From Mastigias papua (lineage: Eukaryota > Cnidaria > Scyphozoa > Rhizostomeae > Mastigiidae), in contig OZ025276.1 in NCBI GenBank assembly GCA_964019165.1, positions 10,650,005 to 10,714,004 on the forward strand: DNA of 64,000 nt, in the 5' to 3' direction. The stretch's first letter is position 1, and the number at the start of each line of letters is the position of its first letter. Below the pieces are notes generated by a model. The model saw only the letters and a program-made list of their open reading frames with translations, did not search any database and was not told the origin of the DNA. Below, piece after piece: positions 36,101 to 47,256 of the stretch. A program made the position numbers and the translations under genes.

Positions 36101-39100
36101 GTCCTCTCCATAAAGATTTTAGCACATGAGCAACCAATCACACACATTGCAGCATTGAGATGTCTGATTTATGTCTGGCATTTATTGTCAAGGCATATGA
36201 TCAGGCTTGTGTTAAAGAATGAGGCATGTGATGATACCTTGTCTCATTGTGGTACATGCTGAGGCATGTGTGTGATTGTGCGCATTACACAGAGAGACCT
36301 GATACTAGTTTCAAGTAATCTCAACAGAATGATGCTGGAAATGGTATATTTTGTTTATTTCCTTTTAGCCAATCACATTGTCCACTGCATGACTTAATTA
36401 CAAAAGCTATTTAAATAGATATCAATATATGCACTGCATCTCCTCCAAATAGTAACCTTTGTTGGTTTTGCAGAAGTTGCACATAAATTGTAAGGGAGAC
36501 AAGGTGGTATGAGTGAAATGGGAACAGCAAAGAGAGCAGAATGCTAGGAATTGATCATAATGGTAAATTTATGGGGTGTCAAACTAAGCAATGTTTGAAA
36601 TTCATTTATACATCCTTCTTGCATTGTTTACTTCACCTTTGGTAGGCAATGACAAGAAGTCAAGATCACTGAATCTTTTTGCTATCGTAGAACATGCCCT
36701 CTAAACCAGTCATTGATACAGCAGCAATGGAAGAAGTGATATCAGAATTGGCAGCAAAATGTGATAGTTATAAAAAGGATATTGAAGAGATAAGACAAGA
36801 AAAGCAAAGCTTAGAAATGGAGATTGGTCTCCTACATAAGGTAGATTCTTATATTGTTGCATTCTATCTTTGTCTACTTTTCTTGTGATTTTTGTGGTTT
36901 TCGTGATTTTTATTGCAATTTTTGATGACTTTTAATGTGATTTTTGTTATGCTTTTGTGAATGTGTTGTAGTGTTTGCATTTTTTTTTGCTGAGTTTTGT
37001 GGCTTTTTGCAATTTTTGTGATTTTTTGTGAAGCTGTTTGATTTTTTCACAAATAGTATGAGATTTCTCTGAGCAATATACCCCTCTACTAGTATGTGAA
37101 TTTAATTTGCCCATTGTGCATTATTTGAAATAGGTGTTGCTTTTTCTGATGAATATGATTTAACTTGTTAACTCGAAATGCTGGGTTTTATTACCTTAAA
37201 GAAATCAAAGGATGATAGAGCCATGATGTTGATTAAAGATGAGAAGATTGAGGAATACCAAGCAAAGTGTGATTCATATGAAACAGAACTGAAAAGAATA
37301 AACATTGAGAATGAAAGACTTGGAAAGGAAATTGTGGATGTCTGTAACGACCGTGATACTATTGCTGAGAAACTTTTAAGTCAAGAGGTATCAATGTTGT
37401 ATTTAATATTTCCATAGCTTTGAGAACATGTTCACTTCTTTTGTATGTTGCATTCTGTTTGTAAACTGTAAAATAGTTTTTGTTACTCAAGCCAACACTT
37501 TGGTTTATTTTTTTAGGAAAACATGAATAAAAAGACTGATGAAGTTGAAGCACTGGAAGGTAGGCTGGAGTCACTGCTGCAGGATACCAAGGCACTGAAA
37601 GAGGAAAACGAGAGTCTTCAAACCGCCCACAAGTTACAACATGAAGACATGGATAGGATTATACAAGATGAGGTTGTATATTTATTTAGCTAAGTTCGTT
37701 ATTTTATGATTTGGATCAGTGGCTCCCAGACTTTTCGAATTAATTTGTATGGCGATCTCCTACACTATTCTTTCTCAAAGCAGAGTCCGCTGGAGAGCTA
37801 ACTGTACATTATGAGTACTCGACTTTCACGGAAAATACTTATCAACAGCGATATAGGCCAGGGGTCACCAAACTACACCCGCAGGCCAGATGCGGCCCGC
37901 GACGGCATTCTGTCAGGCCCGGTGACGGTACTTGATGTTTAGAGTCGGTTTGGAGCACCAGTTTGATCGTTCATTTTCTGGCTACGTAATGATATGCAAA
38001 ATATTGTCTGTGTTTCCCTGTTGGTTCCAGTTTTCGTAGTCTTCTACATTTCACATTATTTTTCTTTTTCTTTTTAGTACTACACTTTTCTTAGACCTTC
38101 CTTCCTTGCTTACAAGTATTGGTTAGGACAGTTATGTGGCCTGCGCTTGTAGTCCTTTCAGTTATCTAGGTCGTTGTAAAAAGCTCTATGACCCCTGATA
38201 TAGCCTGATAAAAGAACAAGTGAAGCAAGCGAAGGGCAGCCTCTCATGATCCCTTGAACCCTTTGCGGTCCCTTTGGGGACCACGGACCCCAGATTGCAA
38301 AGTACTGATTTAGATAGCACCTTTGCTATATGTGTTGCACATAGTTTGTTGGCACTGCAGAATGTTGCTATGGCACAAAAAAGCATAGCGTTTTATGCAT
38401 CAGAATGTTAAAATTGTTCAAAAAAGTTTAGCTTTGTTTCTTTTTGGTTTAGAGTTCTGATCAGCTCCTGATTGATAATGTTATGTGATTCCAGACTATT
38501 GCACGAAAAGCCAGCAAAACATTAAGCATATCATCCTATGGTTTAAGATGTTTCCACTTTTTATGCAGTAGTGCAGTCAAACCCCGTTATAACGTCATCG
38601 AATATCCCTGCGACATACCGACGGTAAAGTGGGGGGTGGCGTTATGTTGAGGGTATCATGTGTGTATTTGCTTGCATCATTCTGGGCCTCGGTTGATGTA
38701 AACCGAAGCAATTCTAAAACAAGAACACTGAAATCTTGCTGAAAAAACATGGTGCTGGGAAACTTAGAATTCAACAAATGCGTGTAAAATTTCAGGGTAC
38801 AAAATGACTAACATAATCAATAAAAATCATAGACAAAAGTGGTAAATATGTTGGTGCATATGTGTTCCCCTCGAGATCAAATCATTATGATGAAAGTGAC
38901 GAAAATTAGTCCTTACCCAATCAGGGGACTGTCTGACGATGAAAACAATCAGAGGGTGACTTTGAAACGTTTCGGCTGGATACGTGCATCGTCTCCAAGG
39001 ATACCAAGCCGAAAATTTGGTGGCCTGCAATGTATCAAAACATCAATATTGTGCTCCGCAGGTTGTCAGAACATCAATTCGGTTATTTTATTATGTTTTG

Positions 39101-42100
39101 CAAAATTGACGGAGAATGGCGGACAAAAAGGGACTGGCAGTGTATCAGGGTTTGTTTAAGAAAATATATTTTTCCAACAAAGTTGGTGGCGGAAGATGAG
39201 ATTGACGTTACAACAGGGGAGTCATAACGGGTCGTGACTGTAGTAAGAGTTGCACATTTTCATTAAGGAGTTGATCAGAACCCTTACCTCACACGCAATG
39301 TTTGTGAACTCAAAGACTGCGAATTTCACTGAATGCGTTCATTTAAGAAGTAAAGCATTTAAGAGGAAATCTCTTTGATAGTTTAGCATTGTTTGTTCTC
39401 AGTTCTGATTTCACTGCTTAGTTTTGATTTTGTTTTTAATTTAATCGAAACATTTCTTGCATTTAGGTCAAAGGGCTAAAAAATAAGCTGAAGAGTGTAA
39501 AAATGGGGAGTCGTTCCTTTCAGTATGAAGAGATGAAGAAAATGACTGAACTGGAGCGCACAATTAGTCAATTAAGATCAGAGAATGACCAACTGAAGCA
39601 ACAATTGCAAAGAATCAAGTTTGAAGCAGATGTTGTTGAAAGCAATAGAGACGATATGGATGGTATTGATTCCAAATTGGAGTCATATTTGTCAAGAAGT
39701 CTTTCGCCAACAGAAGATAGGTATAGTCATTTGTTGAGACATGATAGCACTTATAAACGAACGAAAACCATGAGACCACAGATAACGACAGAAACGAGGA
39801 GCAGGAGCTATGATGGTTATGACAATCAACGTTCGCCTCCAGAGAGCAGAAGTCGTTCAAGGCCGTCTTACGACAGCAATCAGAACTATACGCATTTGTC
39901 TGATACATCACGGCTGCGAGCGTCACAGTCGAGCAGAGGCAGTAAAGCTGGTTCTTCTGGGCCAATTCGAGCATCGCATTTCGATTACATCACGGAGCGT
40001 AGCAGTGACCTCTCTAAATACGATCGAAGTAAGGACGTCGATTATGCATTTACGAGGGAGAGAAAATCAAGACGAGAAAGGCCAAGGTCATATCACGGAG
40101 GTAAATTAGCGAACTAATTCACATTCATTTTCATTTATTATTTTCCCAGTGTTTTCGCTTCGTTGTTTGCTATCTTCTTGTCTCAATTTGGAAGTTTGCA
40201 ATTGATGCCCCAAGCTAGAAAAAGGCGCATGTACTTCAAGGTGTCGTAGGTGTCAGACACACACACATACATATCTAGCGTCCTATCTGTGACTTAATCC
40301 ACACAGCAGAAAAAATATACTGAAAGTACAACCACTTTGTGTTTGGTGCCGGTTTCATCCGTTTGATGATACGGAATCTTCAGCGAACCCATATTCATAT
40401 ATATATATATTTATATATAAAATCTGGTCGGAAATATTCCTGAAACTCTTTCGTCGTATTTACAATATCTTGTTATGTTTGTGTCATATGATGTAATAAC
40501 TCCCTTTTTCTTTCTAGTTTCAGCCAGTGAAAGCGACTCAAAAGACTTCCATAGAAGTCGTCCATCTTATGAACTTGAAGATCCCTCTGAATATCCATAC
40601 ACTTCAACACGTGATCGATATGGAACCCAAGGTAGAGTTTCTTATACTATACGGGTGTTGCATTCTTGATTAGATCAAGAAGCAGAGAGGGTTCCATTTT
40701 GCCACTGTTTTAAACCTATGATTTACACCATTACTGGGAATTATTTGGTTGTAAGGTACCCTAACTTAGTTTATTCGGCTATTCTATTCGTTACGTCTGT
40801 GTTATGACCCTTGGGTAGGCATGATATTGTGCTCCTTCCTAGGGGTATCGTTTCTGTAGTAGTGTAGTGTCTGATGTATTTATAGTAAATTAGAAATTAT
40901 AAATTGCAATGTAAATTTTTAATGGAATTGAAAACAAGAAGTAATCAGCCAAATGTTATCATTGAGTTCCTTAACTATGATTGTTACATGTATCAGCATA
41001 TTTAAGATTGTGATTTTCTATCGGACAGATTATGATTTTCTATCGGACATGTCCATATCAGGAAGACACTATGTCTGCAATCCGTTTTGAGTTAATTTTT
41101 AGCAGAGGTCCCAGAACTACCAGACTTAATATATTGGAGTTGCCCCTCATTATTCCTGAAAATGGGTATTCTATGATGTAGCGATTTAACCTATGCTCTT
41201 ATTGAACTATGGGAGAAGTTAAGAACAAGTGTTAATGGTACCTCTCTTTGATTTTCAGATTATAAGATGCATTCAAAGTCATTTGCACCAATTTCAATCG
41301 ATGATATCCTGATTGGCATGAGGGTTCTTGTTACCCGCAGCGGTTCGAAAGGCACTGGCAAAGGTGTTGTCAAATGGAAGGGATATCTTGAGGGGCATTC
41401 AGATCCCTTCATTGGTATTGAACTCGAAACTCCAGGTAGTTACAAGCTATCATAGTACTCTGATTTCCCCTTCAGCACTGTCTCTCTGTCACGCATCTTA
41501 CTGCAGAAATGGTTTATTGTCAAAATCATCAAGAACATGACCCCAATTGTTCATTAACAACAATGAGCACATCCATATGCGGAAGGCAAGCCTCGTGTCT
41601 CTTCAGTTCTACTTTTCTGTAATTGTCTAGCATTTAGCGAAAGAGATCGGCACGGCAATTTGTGCTAGACAATTGAGAGAGATTTAGTATCGGTAAATCC
41701 AAGGGGATGGTTATACATTCGACCCTAACTTGGTTGTACATGCGTACCTTCTGCTCCTTCACTGACACCAACTATTAGCATCCGTTCATGCTGCGCTCAA
41801 GCAGAACTAATTAAAGTTAAACAATATTCGCATATACTGTATTGCTGTTCAAAAGGATAAGAACCAATTGTATAACGGTCATTTCAACATGAATCCAAGC
41901 TATGATGGACGTGTAGTAGAACAGAGGAGCCTTCATGGGCCTTTTCCACCCCTAAAATTTTCGAGCATCTCATTACTTTGTTCCTAAACTGTCCATTTTA
42001 GATGGGAAAAATGATGGGACATATGATAATCGAAGATATTTTCATTGGTAAGTTTTCTTCAGGTTTTCTTAAGATGGTTGCACTTATGAAAGTACTTTCT

Positions 42101-42505
42101 TCATTCTCTCGTGTAAAGAGCTCCCTGACGTTTTGTGAAATGGAAGACAGCACCTTAGTTCTCATCCAAGGAACATACTGTGTCCCGTTCAGAGAGTACA
42201 TGAAGTACTATTTTAAGTGACTTATTTCTTTCCATTTATAGGGCTTTTTGTTTATGTAAATGGCTTGTTATTTTTCATGTATTACATTTTAGTTTTTAGT
42301 CTTTTTCTATATTGCCAAGTCAGTTGTGGGTCCTTGTTATTGCTGTAGCGTATTACTCAACGTACTTGATACGAAATGTAACTCGGTTCTTTTCATTCCA
42401 TACCTTCTCAATTTTATGAAAGTGACATTTTGAATCCACAGCAAAAAGAACTACGGAATATTCTCGAAATTTTCTAAAGTTGTCTTGGTGTGGGGATCAA
42501 TGTAG
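33131..42505 (+). CDS. Zinc finger / coiled-coil / CAP-Gly protein, complete, 12 exons
   Basis: Exons: 33131-33248, 33894-34006, 34475-34649, 35188-35954, 36691-36840, 37202-37387, 37517-37672, 39467-40100, 40518-40631, 41259-41435, 42002-42047, 42442-42505. Phases agree at all junctions, giving 899 residues. Residues 3-24 form a C2HC finger (C3, C6, H19, C24; CPMC...HLVDSC), similar in spacing to ubiquitin-binding UBZ fingers. Exons 4-8 are charged and coiled-coil-like (CDSYKKDIEEIRQEKQSLEM; ELERTISQLRSENDQLKQQL), followed by a Ser/Arg-rich stretch. The last three exons form a CAP-Gly domain with the tubulin-tail-binding GKNDG at 865-869 and YFHCKKNYGIF; it ends at the C-terminus. CAP-Gly domains bind the EEY/F tails of tubulin and EB proteins, so a microtubule or centrosome role is inferred. 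I know no named family with this order of domains. Confidence 0.85.
34852..35012. mobile_element. 161-bp Tigger/pogo-like MITE with TA flanks, intron 3
   Basis: Begins CAGTAGAATCTGGTTATG after TA (34850-34851). It ends with the reverse complement of AGTCAAATCCTGTTAAG before TA (35013-35014). The two internal halves also share agttaa...tccgag / gacttatcc-type blocks. TA duplication and CAGTaaAAcC ends are typical of pogo/Tigger-derived elements. Confidence 0.6.
37717..38307. mobile_element. hAT-like element, outer, carrying a nested hAT
   Basis: Left end CAGTGGCTCCCAGACTTTTC; right end is the complement of CAGTACTTTGCAATCTGG. Flanking 8-bp sequences are atttggat (37709-37716) and atttagat (38308-38315), 7 of 8 matching. 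CAGTGG..CCAGAC ends and 8-bp duplications mark hAT (Charlie-like) elements. No transposase. Located in intron 7 of the CAP-Gly gene. Confidence 0.65.
37859..38197. mobile_element. hAT-like element, nested inside 37717-38307
   Basis: Left end CAGGGGTCACCAAACT followed by gatgcggcccgcgac, a familiar hAT terminal composition; right end is the complement of CAGGGGTCATAGAGCT. Flanked by atataggc (37851-37858) and atatagcc (38198-38205), 7 of 8 matching. 339 bp, non-autonomous. Confidence 0.7.
38574..39240. mobile_element. Tigger/pogo-like element, 667 bp, intron 7 of the CAP-Gly gene
   Basis: Left end CAGTCAAACCCCGTTATAAC; right end is the complement of CAGTCACGACCCGTTATGAC, 17 of 20 identical. 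CAGT..AACCCCGTTATAACG termini are typical of pogo/Tigger relatives. The TA dinucleotides seen nearby are offset by 3 bp, so the exact boundary is uncertain. Confidence 0.55.
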
Positions 42506-42700
42506 CACAGAAAAAGGTAGCACAGAACATCTGACTGAAGGAGAAGCAGGACAGCGCCTTGCTTGTGTGACCTGTCGTACTTAACATCGAAGATGATGCA
42601 TGGTGTCAGTTTTAATATGATTAGAATTGTTCCGTAGCCGCACCGAAGCAAAGAACCTCAACAGTTGCATGACGATTTTGAATATTTTGTCGTATTTTAC

Positions 42701-43023
42701 CAGTGGTGTAACGGAGACAATAGGGGCCCCTAGGAATTTAATAAACTGGGGCTTTCATCTATGGGCCGCCAAGTGAAATGAGCTCCATGGCGATAGGAGT
42801 TTTGGGCTTCATTTGAAATCATTTCGGTTGTGACATAACTTATGAGAAAATTTCCAGTATTGTGCTAGAAGCGCTGATCAGTAAGGGTTTTTTGGGATGG
42901 TCTCGGGAAGCTTTTTGACATGGTATGACCAACTAGCAAGCAATTCAAAAGCTCACTGGTTCCCCTTTGGTCGGGGCCCCCTAGGTTTTTAACTAAGGTC
43001 CCCTACACTGCGTTACACCATTG
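42701..43023. mobile_element. hAT MITE, 323 bp, perfect 8-bp target duplication
   Basis: Ends CAGTGGTGTAACGGAG / complement of CAATGGTGTAACGCAG. Flanked on both sides by TATTTTAC (42693-42700 and 43024-43031), identical. It lies 196 bp after the CAP-Gly stop codon, probably in or just past the 3' UTR. The perfect duplication suggests a fairly recent insertion. Confidence 0.9.
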
Positions 43024-43774
43024 TATTTTACTCTATCACATAGATATGATTTGAACCATGCTCTTTGATTTTCAACATCGTGCTTCATTGCTTCTTGTAT
43101 ATAACTGTGGATTTTTTAGATGTCGTCATCTTTTCAAAAGTAACCAGTTGAAAGATGACTAGATAAACCACTCTCCTCAGTATCTCTGCCTACGTATTCA
43201 TCATCCTTACTTAGTTAAGGTAGCCAGTGTACCATATCTGCCAGTGAGAAAAGAGGAATAGGCCCAAATAAAAGGAGGCAAAAGCATAGGAAAAAGTAAA
43301 ATGTGAGTAAAGAATGAATAAAAGCGGAGCAAATGAAACCAAAGACGAGAAAAAAGGAAAGGAAAGGTAAGAAAGAACCTGGTGAAGCTGAGGAATATTT
43401 TAGAAAGAATATCTACTGGAGTTTTTTTTGATGGCGATCTAGAATCTTTCAATGTTGGACGTTACACCTTTGCGACAAGATACATTCTGCCTACTGGTTT
43501 TCACTTCCAAGTATCGTCTTTTCTCAGATAAACGCGATCAAATATCGTCTATACCTGATCTTTCATCGTCGTCTAGGTGTTCGGTGAATGGTAATCCTTC
43601 AATGGTATCGAGGCATGCTTATATCTGGCGAAGGCTCAATTTGGCATCATTTTTATTGATTACTATACAGGTGCCTTGGCAGTATTTGTACCTGGAAATG
43701 GTTTCATGTACCATACTACTGATCGTTCATATGTGACTAGACGTGTATATATTTTGGAATGGGTGTCTTGCAGC

Positions 43775-44085
43775 CAGGGGGTGTCGTGGAGGGGGGCTCA
43801 GGGGGCTCAGCCCCCTTCTTAAAATTTTGGATATTTTAGGGGGGCTCAGCCCCCCTATAAAGAATACATCTTTTTTCTACATATCGCATGACAGGACATG
43901 ACTACAAAAGGAGTACTTTCAGTCATAGCATCTTTTTCACAGTACTAGCCAGTAGGATTCATATTCCCTGAGGATTGGCAGCTATGAAAAGGGCGTGGCC
44001 GAGAAAAGCTGCATTCATAAAGGGTGTGGTCCAAGATTTCTTCATGAACAGCCCCCCTTCTTACGATTTTAGGACGACACCACTG
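43775..44085. mobile_element. hAT MITE, 311 bp, perfect 8-bp target duplication
   Basis: Ends CAGGGGGTGTCGT / complement of CAGTGGTGTCGT. Flanked by CTTGCAGC at 43767-43774 and 44086-44093, identical. The interior repeats ggggggctcagcccccc motifs that can fold on themselves. Confidence 0.9.
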
Positions 44086-45035
44086 CTTGCAGCCCATTCA
44101 GCATTACTGACTATCAGGCAGTTGCTCCAAATACCATGTTACCGATTAGTTATTAGCATCTACAGTTGCATACGGTTTCCGTAAAAGTGGTGATAATGAA
44201 AACCATCAGTGCATGCTTCTGTTTGTAGTCAGATAGCAGTAGTTGCCAACAAAAACCCAGGTGATTGCATTCACATAATCCTTTTGTATTCAATCTTAAA
44301 TTATAATTAATTTTATTATTCCTTATTAACTTATTATCCCATTTATCCCTTGAAGATATTTTGTATTATTCAAAATTAACAAATTAAATCGTAACGTAAT
44401 GCAACATGAATCTAGCTTAATATAAATGTGTATCACGTTACTTGGATAGATCGTCTTGCTCCTCAAAGGCTTAGGCCAATAGAAACAGCCTCATCCCTTT
44501 TTGCCTGCTTGTTTCTCTCTACTGTTCTTTGCTTGCTCTTTGCTATTATAACAAACTGTGTTTTAAAACTTAGTTGCCTTATTGAAACTCCGCCCAGGAG
44601 ATTTGCTTTGATTAGCTTTGATTTGATTTGATTTGATTTCTTACCCCTATGAACGCGAATCAGGCATGATTCTCTATCTCCTCAACTTGCAATATAATGA
44701 GTGAATACGTTTGATAACCCAACCACAAATAACTAAACCATAGTCAAACTACTGGGATAAATCTACAAAGATTGCCTTTTTCAATGCTTTGTTGTCCTCC
44801 TTTCATCCTAAGTCCGTATTTACAACTATTTGCTTTTCTTTTCTGCTTGCCGTTGTTTCATCTAATCCTTCTCAGTTCAATTCGATTATTCTATTATACA
44901 CATATTTGCATGCTGGGCCCTTTGAAGGGCAGTGACAAACGCCCATTAACAGTGCTACGAATGAGGGACGCAACAACTACGTACTCTAGGCGAATTTCGT
45001 GTTTTATGATGAATTCTATGTTCTTTATAACTAGT

Positions 45036-45377
45036 TCATTTACTTTTTTCTTTAACTTTCGTACATTTCTTCGCTTCTTTTGAGTGAATATGCTTTTTAA
45101 CTTCGGTCTCCTCAAATATCTCCATACTATTCGATCCTTTTGTAACCATAACTTTTTTTTCGTCAACGGTGTTATTTTCCCCAGCTCTACGGAACCTCTC
45201 CTCAACAGCATACCCTTCACCCTTCGGATTTGCGTAAATGCGATAGGACTTCGTGTCGCAATTCTCTTCGCACATTTCCTCCACTTCGCACGGTACTTTA
45301 TTACGGGTTTTCGACTTCTTTGCATTTCTTCCGGCTTTTTGATTCCTTGCTTTAGGCCTCTCCATTGCAGCAGGCAT
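45036..45377 (-). CDS. Small basic protein, family member A (113 residues), unknown function
   Basis: Intronless frame on the minus strand starting at ATG 45377. TATAAAA is at 45426-45420 on the same strand, placing a transcription start just upstream. Residues 1-30 are Arg/Lys-rich, residues 38-61 hold the core (CEENCDTKSYRIYANPKGEG, then a region ending EER), and the C-terminus is Lys-rich. Member B near 49.8 kb shares the core ENC-x-T-x-SYRI-xx-NP-x-GEG-xxx-E-x-R. Codons for the shared residues differ at the third base almost throughout, which argues that both are, or recently were, under selection as protein. No signal peptide and no recognised domain. Similar-length opposite-strand frames here are shadows. 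Confidence 0.5.
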   Translation of the reverse strand: MPAAMERPKARNQKAGRNAKKSKTRNKVPCEVEEMCEENCDTKSYRIYANPKGEGYAVEERFRRAGENNTVDEKKVMVTKGSNSMEIFEETEVKKHIHSKEAKKCTKVKEKSK

Positions 45378-45827
45378 TTGTTGTAAAAACCGCTCGTCGA
45401 TCGCTTTAGATCATGGTCTTTTTATACGTCTCTATGTTTCATTCTACAAACCAAACCATTTTCAAGGAACACGCTATTCAACAAACCTGATCACACCAAA
45501 CATGGCTGGTTCCAAATGCTGTTCATCCAAAGAAAGAGCACTTCACTCATCACAGTAATCCTCCAAGGCCATTCCATTAGGTTCCTGCCCTCTTTTTTCG
45601 CGATTACATTCACTCATGTCGACTCAAACGGCGGAAAGTAAAAACAGCACAGCTATGTTTATTCATCTTCTGTGGATTTCTGCTATTTCTCCTGACCACA
45701 AAATCGAGTTTTTATATCACACAGTAAGTATAGACTCTTTTACCTGCTGCAAACGTTTCAATTAAAAATGTCTTAAGGTTTTTGGTACGTTGTCATCACG
45801 ATAAGCGCATGTCATCTAATAATAGTA

Positions 45828-46192
45828 ACCAATGAAGGTGACACACTTCAAGAAACAGCCAGTGTGGTTGCATATAATATTCTTTAGCGGTCTTTGACTT
45901 GCACAAGCCTTGCACATGCACACCGTGCTTTTTCGGGCCGAAGCAAGTACAGTAGTACTTCATCAAACAACAGCCGGTCGTTCCTCTGTAGACCTCTAGT
46001 CTATGTGCGAGGGGGATAGGCCCGTAGCCAGGGGTGGCCTGGGGGCAAGGTCCCAGAAATGCAAAATGAAGGGCGGCACGGCACGGCACAGCACGGCGTG
46101 CATGTGTAAGGCTTGCGCAAGTCAAAGACCGTTAAAGAATATTATATGCAACCACACTGGCTGTTTCTTGAAGTGTGTCGCCTTCATTGGTG
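45828..46192. mobile_element. Foldback element with about 100-bp inverted arms
   Basis: 45828-45928 (accaatgaaggtgacacac...tttagcggtctttgacttg...catgcacaccgtgc) is repeated inverted at 46091-46192 with about six changes. The spacer is about 160 bp and contains cacggcacggcacagcacgg and a gtagccaggggtggcct segment resembling hAT ends. The target duplication is not resolved. Confidence 0.75.
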
Positions 46193-46852
46193 TAGTTTTA
46201 GTTCACTAGTTATTCGTAATCGCGACAGGGTTGCTATGAATTTCCATGCTCCCTGTGGTGTAGTCCTGTATTTTGTTGTTTGTAAATTATATACGGATAA
46301 AGAAAAAAAAGAAATGCAAAAGAACTCATTATCACTTAGAAATATAGCACTTGAACATTATGCTCCAGAAGGCAAGCAAAATCATGTAATCAAATGCATT
46401 TTTGAACAACACAGGGGGCTACCAGTCTTCCCAACTGATTGACACTCGCATGCTTAGATTAACTGTGCTCAATGTGGTCAAAAGAAGTCCAAAATAAGGG
46501 ACTTCTAGGCCTTGAGATAGGCTCGTTATATAAGCAATGCGTACTAGGGTTACTGCCACCAGAAAGACAATTTTTTGGATGTGTCAAACTTGTGCTTTTC
46601 AAAAACGCAACTTAAAACTCAACCCAACGTGACTGTCCACCATGAAAGCACTTCGAAAATACCAATTAAAAACTCATTGGATTCTCGTGCATTACAAAAT
46701 TTTATATTAATGATCAACTAAAGATTTATATAATTCTCCTTTAAACCCTTAATGCAATTACTGTCATTTCATATGAAAGTTCTGAGTAAAGGCTGATCGA
46801 CAGTCTTCATAAAATTGGACTTTTTCTCATTGATTTGAAGAATTATCTTTTA

Positions 46853-47256
46853 AAGCAAAACCCCGCAAACAATAACCTACTTTTCTAAAAAACAGACTGA
46901 TTATGTTCTTATAAATATGGTACTTATGATATTTTCAGGGTATGGTTCTTATCGCAAAGACAGCAACAAATATGATGCACAAGATAAAAGTAACTAGATT
47001 TGAAAATGGCCTGACTGAACTTTAAATGTTAGAGGATATGATGTTTTGTTGATGATAAACCAATTTCAATCACAATATGAAATAATGAAAAAATTAATTT
47101 ACTTATCCCCTGAAATTTTCAAAATTTTAAAAAAAATCTCATAAGAACCTGAAAAGAAATCAGTCTGTTTTTGGTTCTTATCTTTGGGTGTCTTTTTCCA
47201 CAAAATCAGTCTGTAGGTTCTTATTTTGTTAGGTTCATGTTCGCGGGGTTTTACTG
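46853..47256. mobile_element. Pogo/Tigger-like MITE, 404 bp, TA flanks
   Basis: The left arm (AAAACCCCGCAAACAATAAC...acagactgatt) aligns for about 55 bp with the complement of the right arm (CAGTAAAACCCCGCGAACAT...acagactgatt). TA lies at 46851-46852 and 47257-47258. The interior repeats 'ggttctta(t/a)' in both orientations. No transposase frame. Confidence 0.7.

Noticed and set aside
43540..43640. Minus-strand coding-like peptide EGLPFTEHLDDDERSGIDDI followed by a stop
   Set aside because: Good amino acid character but only about 25 codons, with a stop upstream and no clear acceptor or partner exon.
44772..45386. Plus-strand frames rich in Phe/Leu and a second minus-strand frame of 143 codons
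   Set aside because: Shadows of the small basic ORF at 45036-45377, whose frame is supported by codon divergence from its paralogue.
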